Assembly (NCBI GenBank): GCA_023614405.1
Contig: CM042697.1
Span: forward strand, 307,800,323-307,864,322
Origin: Avena insularis
Lineage: Eukaryota; Streptophyta; Magnoliopsida; Poales; Poaceae
Length of the DNA stretch: 64,000 nucleotides
Reading direction: 5' to 3'
In this document: positions 24,501 to 36,128 of the stretch, in pieces
How positions within the stretch are numbered: the stretch's first letter is position 1
How the letters are laid out: each line of letters starts with the position of its first letter
Translations under genes and position numbers: made by a program
The notes under the pieces: model-generated
Seen by the model: the letters and a program-made list of their open reading frames with translations, nothing else
Database searches by the model: none
What the model was told of the DNA's origin: nothing

Positions 24501-25275
24501 AATGGTTGGAATGCTAGTTGAATCTATGTTTGCTTGATTGATTTGTAGTGAAGTTAGAAGAGTGTGATTTTAGCAAGATCAAGAAGTGAACCAACATCCT
24601 CTACCAAAAAGGCAAGTGACACTATCATCCAAGTCCTACTATTTTCATTACACTTAGTGGATTTTGAAACATGCATGATGAGGTCTACTATATTTTGCTA
24701 TGCTAAATCCTAATAGGATACCCCTATATATTCCTTAGTGAAAACAATATAGTTGTAATATGCTTAGCCCTGCTATATATATTGAGATGAGATACATGTT
24801 GAGATTATGAGATGTATTGAAAAGACTTGTGTTTTATATAATAAAACAAGTACTCAATGAGCCACCTGGGTGGACAAGGATACTCAAGTTTTGGACAAGG
24901 TGGCAGCAAGAGGAACCATGTTTATATGGCAATCTCTTTTTGTTGTGCACCAGAAGAAAACCACCCAGGGACTTAGAGATTGAACATGTTTCTCGTGCAA
25001 TTGGCTTTGTCTGTACAACCACATGCTAAATGGGCACTGGCTTAGTCAACTACATAGTGGAAGACCCATGAATTGGCCTCTTCAGGTTACTGGAATGAGG
25101 GAACTTGGAACCCTACATTGGTGCCTGAAGACAAGCTAGCATTGTGTATTGGGAGGACCCTATGGAAAGACTTCGTCACATTCTCAATCTGCCAGTACTC
25201 CATCTTGGTGAGTACTTATCCAGCGGCCACTGGTGGCATCAAGATGAGAATGTGTCATGTGGGTAAAGTGTACAA

Positions 25276-25319
25276 CTTCTGCAGAAGATAAAAATCTAAG
25301 TACTTAGCCGTGTCCCCGG
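25276..25319 (+). promoter_or_regulatory. LTR dyads 1 and 2 in F's 5' LTR
   Basis: CTTCTGCAGAAG is a perfect 12-bp palindrome. CCGTGTCCCCGG is symmetric except for one pair. Both occur again in the 3' LTR (31151-31162 and about 31182-31193). Confidence 0.65.
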
Positions 25320-25590
25320 TTATGGACAATACTAAGCAACTAAGGCCTGAAGCTATGGGAAATCTCGACATTCTAATTTCTAAAAGTAAAACTTGAAAGT
25401 GACAACAATAGACTTGAAGCACTTGGTGGATTCCAAGGAGTTCAGAAAGATTTGACAAAAGATCAAAACTATTTTTTTAAAAGATAGGATAAAACTATAT
25501 TGCTTTCTGCAAATGAGCCTAAACCCCACTTAGCCAAATATGCATGTATTGATAGGATCCACTCATATTCTACATAGTAGTGAAACTTGC

Positions 25591-25611
25591 CAATACAATT
25601 CAAATGTATTG
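25591..25611 (+). promoter_or_regulatory. LTR inverted repeat (dyad 3) in F's 5' LTR
   Basis: CAATACA-ATTCAAA-TGTATTG, a perfect 7-bp stem, repeated in the 3' LTR at 31466-31486. The loop is the same as in LTR E; the stem differs wholly from the GAGTAC type of the other families. Confidence 0.72.
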
Positions 25612-25940
25612 ACCCTTGTGGCTGTAACTTGTAATGTTGCAGGTTGGTTTGGTGTTAGTGAAGTTATTGATTAGGATTACAAGTCTACAACCAACATGTT
25701 TGCCTGTGGCACTTTGAAGATGAAGGACCCCATGCTTATAGATATTTTGCTGCAATGTAATGTGATAGCCAAGTGAGCTATGTAAGATGTAATAAAATAT
25801 TTTATTCCTGGTTATAAAGTTGTATTATGACCTTTGTTTCTTGATATTACATCTTAACTGTGGATCCTAGCTATTGATCCAGGGACTAGCATTGTAAACA
25901 CAGGGATCTCTACCTTATTAAAGGTTGGGACCTCTACAGA

Positions 25941-25952
25941 TGGTATCAGAGC
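25941..25952 (+). other. Primer binding site of element F (initiator Met tRNA)
   Basis: TGGTATCAGAGC, complementary to the 3' end of plant initiator tRNA-Met, two bases after the 5' LTR end. This primes minus-strand cDNA synthesis and fixes the element's orientation. Confidence 0.93.
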
Positions 25953-26669
25953 ATTGTGTTGCTTGTAGGATTTGTAACCCTAGGATTGGACCAAAACCCC
26001 TTAGAAAATAGGAGTTGTATTTGTTCCAAAAACTTATTTACAAACAATCTTGTAAACTCTTTCCTCCACCATTTTGGTTTTGACTCTACATCTCTTCTAT
26101 TTCAAACTTGATGGACAAAACCTACCCCATGGCCAAAGACTTCACCATGTGCAAAGGACTTCATCAACTCTAATGTCTTCAACATCTTCAACTCTAATGA
26201 CTTCAACATCTTCAACTCTAATGACTTCAACATCTTCAGCATTTTCACCAAGGACTTCAACCTTGGATATCACTAAGGACAAGTGAGACAAGAAATCTTG
26301 CTCAAAGATTTGGAAACTAAGGAAACACAACTTAGAAGGAGCCATCAACACCTTTGAAGTTTTTGTGACCAAGAATTTTTCCCAAGGAAACCATGATCTC
26401 ATGCAAGATGAAACAAACAAAAAGGAGGAAGGAAAGATTTCAAGTGAACCATATATATGGACCACCATATTTAGTTTAAGTCAAACCCACCAACTTATGT
26501 GGTGTAACAAAAATATTTTGTTGCCTAAAAATGTGCTTGAACTTTGTTGTTTGAGTGAAATGTTTGTTTGTGATTGCTTGCACATTGCTTGTGTGAATTG
26601 TGATGTGTGTGATTAGAAACCTTACTTAAAAATCTTTTGCCTATTCTAATCTCAATTCAACCCAAACAG
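25953..26669 (+). other. Element F leader between primer site and gag
   Basis: About 700 bp without a conserved domain. It holds a 24-bp minisatellite (26164-26235) inside a Ser/Thr-rich open frame (26074-26286) and a short AT-rich frame after it. This is where a packaging signal would be expected, but I cannot point to one. Confidence 0.5.
26164..26235 (+). repeat. 24-bp tandem repeat, three units
   Basis: The unit TCAACTCTAATGACTTCAAC plus ATCT is repeated three times, the first with one base change. It does not disturb the frame and would encode repeated STLMTSTS. It probably arose by slippage. Confidence 0.85.
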
Positions 26670-27752
26670 ATGACTACTCCAAGAGACTCCAACATCAAGG
26701 TTGATGACAACAACAACAACCAAGAGGACAACATGAGAGAACTCATAGCAACCCAAAACCAGTTGAACCAAGTGACAGCTCAATTCATAGCCAACACCAG
26801 TGGGGAAGATCCAACCATGCAAAGTTTCTTTGAAACCCAAGCCCAATTGTTGCATAAGGTGACAGATCAAATGATCAACATGGAAAGCAACTCTTCCAAA
26901 GGAGTTTGTGACAACAAAGATGACAAAGATGTTATTCTAGAAGGAACCAAAGCTTGCAATATTTGTGGAGACAAGGATCACACTTCCAAGGAGCATGGAG
27001 ATCAATGCCCCAATTGTGAAGAGAAACATCCAACTAACCAATGCCCCACATCTCAAGCTACTTGTTACCTATGTGAAGGAAATAATCATGTCCCTATCCA
27101 ATGCCCCATCTATTCCATAGTTGAACAAAGGAAACAAGGTGGAGTGCAACAACTGATTGCAAACTATCAAGAGGGAGCTAAGTCTACCAAGAAGGATGAG
27201 GACAAAGGAAAATCTCCACTTGTACCTCCATGCAATACAACCCAATTTAAAGGACCAAAGAAGAGACATATGAATTATCCAAGGAGCAATAGAAGGTCCA
27301 AGAAACCAGTAGACATTCCTACCTATGAGATAACATATGAAGAACATGAACTAGAGGCACTCCTAGCTTTGGAGAAACCCAAGAAAAAGAAGGACAAGAG
27401 CCATGTGCAATGTAATCATTGTAAAGAAATGGGACACTATGCCAGTGAATGTCCAGAAAAGCAGAAATATAAGGAGATTGGCCAAGTATGGTACAACAAC
27501 TGCAAAGAGCTAGGCCATTATGTGGCAACCTGTCCACAAGAGATACGTGAAGAACTCAAACTTATCACATGTTACAACTATGGTAACCAAGAGCATTATG
27601 CAAGCAACTGTCCAGAAAAGATGAAGCACAAGATAAACAAGCCTATGAAGGATCTCAGCCTTGTCACATGTTTCAAGTGTGGAAACAAAGGACACTATGC
27701 AGATGTTTGCCTAGAGAAGTTTCCCCAAGATCCCAAGCAGGCCAAAATGTAA
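26670..27752 (+). CDS. Element F: gag-like protein with arrayed zinc knuckles
   Basis: The frame is open further upstream (to about 26637), but the first ATG is at 26670 (MTTPRDSN), giving 360 residues. The N-terminal third is polar, Asn/Gln-rich and probably helical (MRELIATQNQLNQVTAQF). From about residue 95 there is an array of CCHC-type modules: an irregular CNICGDKDH..C, CPNCEEKHPTNQC, intact CYLCEGNNHVPIQC and CNHCKEMGHYASEC, then two with a Cys changed to Tyr (YNNCKELGHYVATC, CYNYGNQEHYASNC), and a final intact CFKCGNKGHYADVC. Basic linkers (RRSKK, KPKKKKDK) separate them. Such modules bind RNA in nucleocapsid proteins, so packaging of its own RNA is the likely role. No capsid core, protease or polymerase is recognisable. 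Confidence 0.8.
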   Translation: MTTPRDSNIKVDDNNNNQEDNMRELIATQNQLNQVTAQFIANTSGEDPTMQSFFETQAQLLHKVTDQMINMESNSSKGVCDNKDDKDVILEGTKACNICGDKDHTSKEHGDQCPNCEEKHPTNQCPTSQATCYLCEGNNHVPIQCPIYSIVEQRKQGGVQQLIANYQEGAKSTKKDEDKGKSPLVPPCNTTQFKGPKKRHMNYPRSNRRSKKPVDIPTYEITYEEHELEALLALEKPKKKKDKSHVQCNHCKEMGHYASECPEKQKYKEIGQVWYNNCKELGHYVATCPQEIREELKLITCYNYGNQEHYASNCPEKMKHKINKPMKDLSLVTCFKCGNKGHYADVCLEKFPQDPKQAKM

Positions 27753-27847
27753 TTTAGTTGGAAAAATTTTAAGGGTGGTAGTACCCTAGATGCTTTGAGC
27801 CTACTTGTAACCCTAGCCTTCCCAAATCTCGGGATGAGATTTATTTT

Positions 27848-27860
27848 AAGGGTGGTAGCC
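27848..27860 (+). other. Polypurine tract of element F
   Basis: AAGGGTGGTAG lies just before the 3' LTR. The preceding segment repeats GGGTGGTAG near 27774, giving two similar tracts about 75 bp apart. Confidence 0.7.
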
Positions 27861-30800
27861 TGTCACATCCCAAGATTTTCCAAATCTTGTTATGTGAAAA
27901 ATAAATGAATAAAATAAAACTTTGTTGATTTTCAGGGTGAAAAGAAACTTTTTGATTCCAATTGGAAACCTTCAAACCTATTTTTGATCAAACAAATCCT
28001 AAAGGGATTTAAAAAAAACAATTAATAAAGAAAATATTAAATATGTGAAATTACTATTTTTGGATCTTTTAATAAAAGGATTTGGTTTTCAAATGAAAAG
28101 GTAGAAATATAAATAAGGACTATTTTTATAGAGCCAAATTAAATCTTGGCCAAGCTTTTGAAATAAAATATTTCTATTTGATAAAAGGAGTAAAGGTTTA
28201 TTTAAATAAAATAATAAGGATTTTATATCCAATTTTATTTAAGTAAAGGCTTTTCCATTTTAAATTAAACACTAAAACTTATTAAATTATTTTAAATAAG
28301 TTTTCCAAGTGTTTTATGTTTTCAAATAAAACCTACTGAAGTGTTTTGGTTTTATTTTAGATTTCAAATGGAGTTTTAATAATCAAATCCTATTTGAATT
28401 AATAACTAAGGACTATTTTATTTAATTAATAATTGGATCTTAAAAAGAATAAAAATATTATTTTGTTTTGGACTTAGATTTATGTTGTTAAACAGAACTA
28501 AAATCAATGCAAAGTTTGGCAAAGATTTGAAATCATTTGGGTGTTTGATTTGTTGTTTGAAATTCAAAACAGGAAAATCAAATAGAAAAGGAAAAAAGAT
28601 TCAGTACAAAAAAAAGAGAATCAGACCTGACCCAACCCAATAGGCACAGCAGCCCACCAATCCATCCCAACTAAACCCCCACGCGCGAATCGTTTTACAC
28701 TCATTTTCGCACCACAGATCCGCACGCAGTGGCCCCTCTCCTCTCTCTCTCCCTCACTAACAGGCAGGCCCCACGCCAGCGTGTCGTCGTCTTCAACCCG
28801 CGGCAATTCCTCCCTGCCGTTGCAGCTGAATAACTCTGGCGTTGATTCACGTTGATAGCGGCTTTAACTCCCTCGGTGACCACGCGTGCATAAACGCCTC
28901 CCTCCCCTCTCTCTTTTCCCCCAGACATCTCCTCCTCTCTTCCTCTAGGCTGCCCCAATTCGCCCCCACACCGCCACTGCTCCGACGAGCTTATCCAGTG
29001 AATTCCGGCGCCGTCCAGCCTCACCTCGCCTTCCCGAGCACGCGAGCTTGCTCCTCAGACCAGCGCACCTGCGGTGCCTCCGTTCTCCTGCTCGCCCACG
29101 CCGCCTGAGCCTCGCCGACAACATCTGAGCGCCACCGCCGTTTGCTGACACTCCGGCGAAGTATCTCCGTAAGCAACGTCCGCCCCTCTCCTTCCTGATG
29201 ATACTCCCGCACTCGCCACACTCTCCCAAGTCTAACCGTGTACTTGTTTTTCCTCGGGGTGAACCGCAGCGTCGCCCTCGACGACCTCCAGAGCCACCTG
29301 ATGCTGCCACCTACTCCGGCGAGGAATCCCCGTCGCGTCTGAGCGCCCCTTTCCAAGCCGACCATGCGTTGAGCATCACCTCGACCTCGCGAGCACTGTG
29401 AGCACCTCCACTTCTCTCCTTGCTTCCTAGAATCGCCGCGACACCACCGTCTGAGCGCCGCCGCCGCACGCCACCGTCGTCGCACCGCCAGTTCTTGGCA
29501 AGGTGATAGGAGCCGTCCGATCCAGATCGTAGAGACGCGATAGAGTCACTTAACAACGAAGGGGTACGCAACCTGTGCCGCTCGATCTAACTTGATCCAA
29601 CGCACCAGAGAGCTTGATCCGAGCGAAGCGGTATCAGCGAATTAAAACACGCCACATGTCTCTGTCGATTTGAATTAAAACATATTTGATCTATTAGTTG
29701 TTCCATTTTGTAAATTCCATAACTTTAGATCTACACGTCCAAATTTTGCAAATTTTATATAAATGGATTCAGAAAAACAATCCCTAGCCAACCATGCACT
29801 TTGTATAGTAAAAAGCTTCTGGTAAAATGGTTGTTTTTGCAGAAACTTGTGTAGGCATGTTATGAATAAAAAAATCGTTCTAATTATGTTTTTGAGATGA
29901 AATCTTTGCAAAATGGTTTGTTGTGAACCTACTGACCCTAGGAACCAACCTATGGATTTAAAAATGTATTTTGTGAAGTTTAGGAGTAAATACTTGAATT
30001 AACTAATTTCTAGTCAAATAAAAATATTTATTTTGATATGAAATGATTTTTGAGCAAAATCTTTGGAAAATGTTTTGATTCAAACCTACTGACCCTAAAC
30101 ACCAAGTTTTGAGAATTAACAACTTATTTGGTGAGCAATATAAAATTATTGCCTTACCAAAAGCATTTCCACCACATGAAATAATGATTTGATTTAAAAA
30201 AATGGTTTATAGATAAAACCCTTTTTGCAAATGGTTTGCCACCTTATAAAATGACCACTTTGGACCTTATAATGTTTAGAGCCTAGTAGAAACCACCTTT
30301 GCAAATAAAACTAACTTTTGCATGCTTGCATGCATGGCTTAGTTTCTGTTATTTTATGTGTGATGAATTGTTTGACTAATGGTTGGAATGCTAGTTGAAT
30401 CTATGTTTGCTTGATTGATTTGTAGTGAAGTTAGAAGAGTGTGATTTTAGCAAGATCAAGAAGTGAACCAACATCCTCTACCAAAAAGGCAAGTGACACT
30501 ATCATCCAAGTCCTACTATTTTCATTACACTTGGTGGATTTTGAAACATGCATGATGAGGTCTACTATATTTTGCTATGCTAAATCCTAATAGGATACCC
30601 CTATATATTCCTTAGTGAAAACAATATAGTTGTAATATGCTTAGCCCTGCTATATATATTGAGATGAGATACATGTTGAGATTATGAGATGTATTGAAAA
30701 GACTTGTGTTTTATATAATAAAACAAGTACTCAATGAACCACCTGGGTGGACAAGGATACTCAAGTTTTGTACAAGGTGGCAGCAAGAGGAACCATGTTT

Positions 30801-31813
30801 ATATGGCAATCTCTTTTTGTTGTGCACCAGAAGAAAACCACCCAGGGACTTAGAGATTGAACATGTTTCTCGTACAGTGGCTTTCGTGTACAACCACATG
30901 CTAAATGGGCACTGGCTTAGTCAACTACATAGTGGAAGACCCATGAATTGGCATCTTCAGGTTACTGGAATGAGGGAACTTGGAACCCTACATTGGTGCC
31001 TGAAGACAAGCTAGCATTGTGTATTGGGAGGACCCTATGGAAAGACTTCGTCAGATTCTCAATCTGCCAGTACTCCATCTTGGTGAGTACTTATCCAGCG
31101 GCCACTGGTGGCATCAAGATGAGAATGTGTCATGTGGGTAAAGTGTACAACTTCTGCAGAAGATAAAAATCTAAATACTTAGCCGTGTCCCCGGTTATGG
31201 ACAATACTGAGCAACTAAGGCCTGAAGCTATGGGAAATCTCGACATTCTAATTTCTAAAAGTAAAACTTGAAAGTGACAACAAGAGACTTGAAGCACTTG
31301 GTGGATTCCAAGGAGTTCAGAAAGATTTGACAAAAGATCAAAACTATTTTTTTTAAAGATAGGATAAAACTATATTGCTTTCTGCAAATGAGCCTAAACC
31401 CCACTTAGCCAAATATGCATGTATTGATAGGATCCACTCATATTCTACATAGTAGTGAAACTTGCCAATACAATTCAAATGTATTGACCCTTGTGGCTGT
31501 AACTTGTAATGTTGCAGGTTGGTTTGGTGTTAGTGAAGTTATTGATTAGGATTACAAGTCTACAACCAACATGTTTGCCTGTGGCACTTTGAAGATGAAG
31601 GACCCCATGCTTATAGATATTCTGCTGCAATGTAATGTGATAGCCAAATGAGCTATGTAAGATGTAATAAAATATTTTATTCCTGGTTATAAAGTTGTAT
31701 TATGACCTTTGTTTCTTGATATTACATCTTAACTGTGGATGCTAGCTATTGATCCAGGGACTAGCATTGTAAACACAAGGATCTCTACCTTATTAAAGGT
31801 TGGGACCTCTACA
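27861..31813 (+). repeat. Element F: 3' LTR
   Basis: 3,953 bp, nearly identical to the 5' LTR, with small indels (for example in the A-rich run near 28013 and a shortened GCC/CGC run near 29455). All dyads and the inverted repeat are kept. ORFs here mirror those of the 5' LTR and are not genes. Confidence 0.93.
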
Positions 31814-33747
31814 GCAAAACAGGGGAACCTATTAGGAGGGAAAATCCTAAGTATAGAGCTACTCGCGGCATACTACAAAATCATCGCACTTGCAAAATAA
31901 TACTAAGGAAAAACTCTACTAGAACATCCTACACATGCATACTACAGAATTTGAAGATCTAACATGCATAGAATCAAAACTGGGACATTATATGAACAAG
32001 AGGTGTAACTTGCCTTATGTTGATAATATGGTTGTTGATTGTATTTCTCTGCAGCAATCGCACTCTCCGAACAATCTAATACGAGGACAAGGTAGTTCCA
32101 ATCAAAACAATTGCAAACATAGCAAACACAACAAGGATGATCAAAAACATGCATGATGGTTTAATATTTTACAATGCTTATATTTAGTTCTCTGAGCATT
32201 AATAGATCATATGATGCATGTATGAGATCAATTAAAGCAATAGGGTACTTGTTATTAATAATTACTTGCCAATATAAGGGTTTTGATAGTTCTGTTGTAA
32301 TGCCTATTCTAACTATCAAATTAAATTTGTTTCTTGGGTTTACTGGATAGAGGACGTTAATACGAACCAGTAGGCGTTGGATTCACCCTAATCGGAGTTA
32401 TAGATCTTTTTGTATGATTTAAATAGTGTTTAATGGGTTTTAAATGATTCATATAGTTTCTGTTGCCTAAAAATGAAACTAAAATTGTATCTGAAATCTC
32501 CACGGAATTGTGATTCCAGGGACATATTATTTGTAATTTTCTGAGCAGTAATTATTTTCTTATGAATTTATTACTCTAAATAAGCCATTAAACTATTTAT
32601 TTAATTGCTGCGAAACCTTACAGTATTTTACTGAACCATTTGCATATTGGTGATCTACATGGAACCAGCTTTCTATCGGTATATTATTTATATTTTTGTG
32701 ATATGCAAATAATTTACTATGAATTTAATGATTTATAAAGCCATTAAAACTAATTAAATTGCTACGGGGTAAATATTCCACAAATTCTGGATCCAACCAG
32801 ATATTATTAATCTACATTATAGTAGCTTCAATTTGGTATATTGTTCATATTTTTTGGAGTTACAGATAATTTCCTATGAATTTATTAATCTAAAAGACCA
32901 TTAAAACTAATTAAATTACTGCAGTAACCATGTACAGTAAAAGTTGGATCTATTCTGATAAGATGATTATACGTAAAATTATCTTCAATTTGATATATTA
33001 TACGCAATTTTTGGACGTGGTATGAATTTCTAATAAATTTTACAAGTTAGATCTATAATGTGCAATTTTAAATTCGAACAGAATATTCCAGAGAATATTC
33101 CCCTGACTGGACATGTTGACTTTTCATGCTGACTGAAATTAGATGCTGATCTGACGTTGACACGTGGCGAGATCCGGTTGGATCATACCTCTTCGCGGAA
33201 TCGATTTAATCCTGGCCGTTGGGATGAATCCAGTGGTTAGGAGAGGAGATTGACCCGATTTTGGCTCAGAATAGACAAGAAACAGATCTGGGTTAGAGAG
33301 ACAAATCCGTAGGTCAAATAGAAAAACTTAGAACATGAAAGTTGTGGGGAATAATTATTCCTACCTTCTCACCAAAGGAATTTGGATTTGAAGAAACGAG
33401 CGCGAGTACATCTTGGATTTACACCGTCATATCTGAAATATTGTGGTGCGAAATTCTCCGGCTGTGGTGGATGAAAAGAGGTGAGGTTTGTCGGGATTGA
33501 AAGATTTCGATGAGTTCTAAAACTTTCATTTTTTGGCCGAAGGCAAACAACAAAGTCTAGATGGGTCAAAAAGCGAAATAAGATTCGGGCATGTGTAGAT
33601 TCGGGATTTCGGGAATAGAAACTCGTACAGCTGTAGCTCCACGAGTTTATATGGAGATTTAGGATGGCGTAGAGATAGGCCTTGGAGTAGAGAACAAGTA
33701 GAAACAAACGGAAGTCGATTCGGAGTTGTAGATAAAAAGTTATAAGG

Positions 33748-33756
33748 GTTTAAATA
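33748..33756 (-). promoter_or_regulatory. TATA-like box of LTR E
   Basis: On the minus strand CTCTATTTAAACCC lies downstream of a GC-rich block (about 33785-33870) that corresponds to the promoter block of the other LTRs. No start site can be read directly. Confidence 0.4.
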
Positions 33757-34570
33757 GAGATAGGTTAGAGAAAAACTGATTCGCACGGTTTTTAAAGCGA
33801 TCCCATGGATCGATCGGTCATGTAGGTCCTGGCTGGGTGGTTCGGTCCGCCTGGGCCGCCGGACTATTAGGTTTTTTTTTCTTTTTCTTTTTCTATTTAC
33901 TTGTTTCCCTTATATCTTTTGCATACGAACTCCAAATGACATGATTCTTGTTTCTAAAATTTTCTAAAATCGAATAGATCATTGTAGGATCATATTTGTT
34001 ATATTTTTACTAGTTTGCAAGTAGTGAGTTTATAAATCCTTGTATATTCCATTTTATTTATATCTTTATTTGTTTGTATTTATTCCATAACTTTCTCATA
34101 ATAGCTCCAAATGAGCTCAATTTTGTTTCTAAAATTTTGTAATATTAATTGAATCTCTTTAGGCTATAATTATCACTAATTTATGCCTTAGAAATAGTGG
34201 GTTTTATAAAGTCAATTTAATTACCTTTAGGAACTTTTGGGCGAATTAACTATAGGATTTAGATACCAGGATTTGGATTCAGTTTGTGAGAACTTTGTAT
34301 GTATGTAATGAAATGCTTATGAATGCTTCATGATTTTCATTTTGAAATCTTGCACACCAATTCTACAATCCATAATCAATCGATGCCCTTTTGCTTATAT
34401 GGCTACTTAGGTCATAACAAAAGAATATAAGATTTTGAATTCAAGGTTGAGAGGATTTTCTATTCAAAAAGTTTCTTCTCTTTGATAATTTTCAACAAAG
34501 TCAAACAATAAATCAAGCTATTGATTTAATTTACAACATTCCAAAATAGGAAGAATTTTGGGACGTTACA

Positions 34571-35364
34571 CTGGTTGTGCAACAAGGATTTGATCTCTCA
34601 TGGGTAAAGTAACGCACCTTTGTAGAGTGTAAGAATTGTAACTTGTTACTCCCTGTTCCGGGAAGGAGCTACGAACGCGGCGGGAAAGGAACTCCATGAA
34701 AGTTCTGGTAAACCCGTGAAGGCTGACGGACATAGCTTTTCAGAATAAAAGCAATCTTTGAAGAATTTTTTACAAAAACTTGTGTTGCCTACGACCTATG
34801 GTCTGTGGTTATAGATATAGTGCAGCAAATACTCCTTTTATAGTGAACTTGATGAGTACGCTCGTACTCAACATATCTTCTTAACCCTTGCTAGATTCTA
34901 AAGCCAATACAGACGAAGTCTACATCAACATATGCTCAAGGGAATCTTCATCAGCAGCTCAAGCTATTCATTGAAGTCAAGGAAGTCAACATATACATCA
35001 ATTAAAGTGAAGACGGAGTTGCTGATTAGGTGGGAATATAACCTCTAGCCATAGAACCTATTTTTGTAGAGTATTGCTATAGCAGCAATGCCAACCAAAT
35101 AGTGTTAATCTTATTAACATAATAGTTACGAGTTGATTATTTCTGATTCTTCTTTGTACGAAGTTTCTTTCTCTCTCTTTAACCTAGAGTGATCTCTGGA
35201 TCTTATGTAAAGAGTCGAGTTGTAACCTATAGTCATGTCTTGGACCTGCTGTGTTTCTGTTGTACCACTCTGAGGGATGTAATACTAGTGAACGGTGTTT
35301 CATTGGTGTTATGTCAATGACTATAGTGTACTACATCATGCAGTTGTATCTTGGGTCACCGCAG
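34571..35364 (+). mobile_element. LTR D2, right part (end of D-family LTR)
   Basis: This continues D2 after solo LTR E and parallels LTR D from about 10217 to 11016: CTCTCATGGGTAAAGT, the CGAACGCGGCGGGAAAGG block, the inverted repeat TGAGTAC-GCTC-GTACTCA (34853-34870), and TTGGACCTGCTGTGTTTCTG. It ends TTGGGTCACCGCAG, where unrelated GC-rich sequence begins. That shared end supports placing the D LTR terminus near this point. Confidence 0.82.
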
Positions 35365-36060
35365 CTAGTCCCACCCGGCTGGGCTTAAAGCTTTCCCGGC
35401 TAGCGTGTCTAGTCGGGTAGCCAGAAGAACCGGCTGGGTGGCCGCTCCCACCCAGCTGGCCTCGGATTCGATGGAGAGCACAAAGGGGGAGACGCTCCTG
35501 GCGGAGTGCGCCTCTGGCGCCAGACAGGCTGGCGCGCCACCCTGACTGGCGCTACCAGACGAAGATAAAGCAAAGTGGTCGTCTGACCACCAAAGAAGCC
35601 CCGGGTGACCGTTAAAGCAAGGATGACACCCCAAAGGAAGCCCAGGTGACCGCTAAAGTAAAGGGTGATGCTAAAGGAAGGGCGTGGGGCCACTGAGGCG
35701 CCATCCACCGATGTACTGGAGGCTGACTGGGTCCTGGTCCACCGTTTGGGGCCCTGCAGCTGGCCCGCCCTATAAACCTAGATCCAAACAGTAAACCCTA
35801 GAACCCACATTCTAACCTACCACCCCCGACCAGTATATAAGGGTGGGTAGAGCTAGGGTTCTAGGTAAGTGTCAATAGTTGTAGGAGTTCGCCTCTAGTT
35901 CTTCTTCTTCCTCTAGCCATCGATAGTTGCTAAGGAAATAGCTTCAGGAGCACCTGTACTGGGCATTCGCCCCCACATAGTAGATCTTGCAGGAGTAGGG
36001 GTGTTACCTCTCCAAGAGGACCCCGAACCTGGGTACGCCGCTGTGTTTGCAGTTCATCAT
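35365..36060 (+). mobile_element. Truncated LTR/leader of an unassigned Gypsy-type element (J)
   Basis: GC-rich, CCCGGCTGG-rich sequence leads to CAGTATATAAGGGTGGGTAGAGC, a pyrimidine-rich start region and GAGGACCCCGAACCTGGGTA. The last phrase is a layout I associate with LTRs of non-chromovirus (Tat/Retand-type) Gypsy elements in grasses; this is recognition from memory. No partner LTR, primer site or coding region is present, so the element is a fragment. Confidence 0.4.
35834..35840 (+). promoter_or_regulatory. TATA box in fragment J
   Basis: TATATAA followed by GGGTGGGTAGAGCTAGGG. A second possible box, TATAAAC, lies upstream at 35771. Confidence 0.5.
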
Positions 36061-36128
36061 GCCCAACCCATTGCGTGAGCCACCGATTGCACCTCAGTGT
36101 CCCTCTTTAGCCATCCCCGATGGCATTG

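Larger units (their letters stand above)
21989..25938 (+). repeat. Element F: 5' LTR
   Basis: 3,950 bp, TGTCACATCCC to CCTCTACA. The first 780 bp are AT-rich. A GC-rich promoter-like block follows (about 22780-23700) with a GTGAGC donor-like site after GAGCACG near 23518. An AT-rich stretch leads to a segment that starts after TTGATTTGTAG (about 24548) and ends AAAAAG/GCAAGTGACAC (about 24611). Then come dyad 1 CTTCTGCAGAAG (25276-25287), dyad 2 CCGTGTCCCCGG (25308-25319, one mismatch) and the inverted repeat (25591-25611). ORFs in it are LTR sequence repeated in the 3' LTR. Confidence 0.93.
21989..31813 (+). mobile_element. Element F: complete non-autonomous LTR retrotransposon (gag-only)
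   Basis: Two 3.95-kb LTRs (TGTCACATCCC..GACCTCTACA) flank only 1.9 kb of internal DNA. The target duplication GCAAA is perfect (21984-21988 and 31814-31818). A primer site and a polypurine tract are present. The one ORF is a gag-like protein with several CCHC knuckles; protease, reverse transcriptase and integrase are all absent. It must have moved with enzymes supplied by another element. This matches the class called TR-GAG (LTR elements with only gag). The two LTRs differ at perhaps 1-2% of sites by eye, so it is the youngest well-dated insertion in the window. Confidence 0.93.
20849..34570 (-). mobile_element. Solo LTR E, minus strand, containing element F
   Basis: On the minus strand it starts TGTAACGTCCCAAAATTC (from 34570) and ends GAGGTCACTACA (at 20849). 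The 5-bp flanks CTGGT (20844-20848) and CTGGT (34571-34575) are identical, a clean insertion in D2. Without F it is about 3.9 kb and has no primer site or coding domain, so it is a solo LTR. Its last part resembles the F LTR end (CTAGCTATTGATCCAGGGAC), so E and F are related families. It carries dyad 1 (ACTCTCGAGAGT), dyad 2 (CCGTGTTCACGG) and the inverted repeat CAATAC-ATTCAAA-GTATTG. Confidence 0.9.

Noticed and set aside
24817..25458. Small ORFs repeated at 30694-31333
   Set aside because: The repetition reflects the two LTRs of element F, not a gene pair.
20849..34570. E and F read as one 13.7-kb element
   Set aside because: They have opposite orientation, different termini and two separate perfect target duplications (CTGGT and GCAAA), so F is nested in a solo LTR E.
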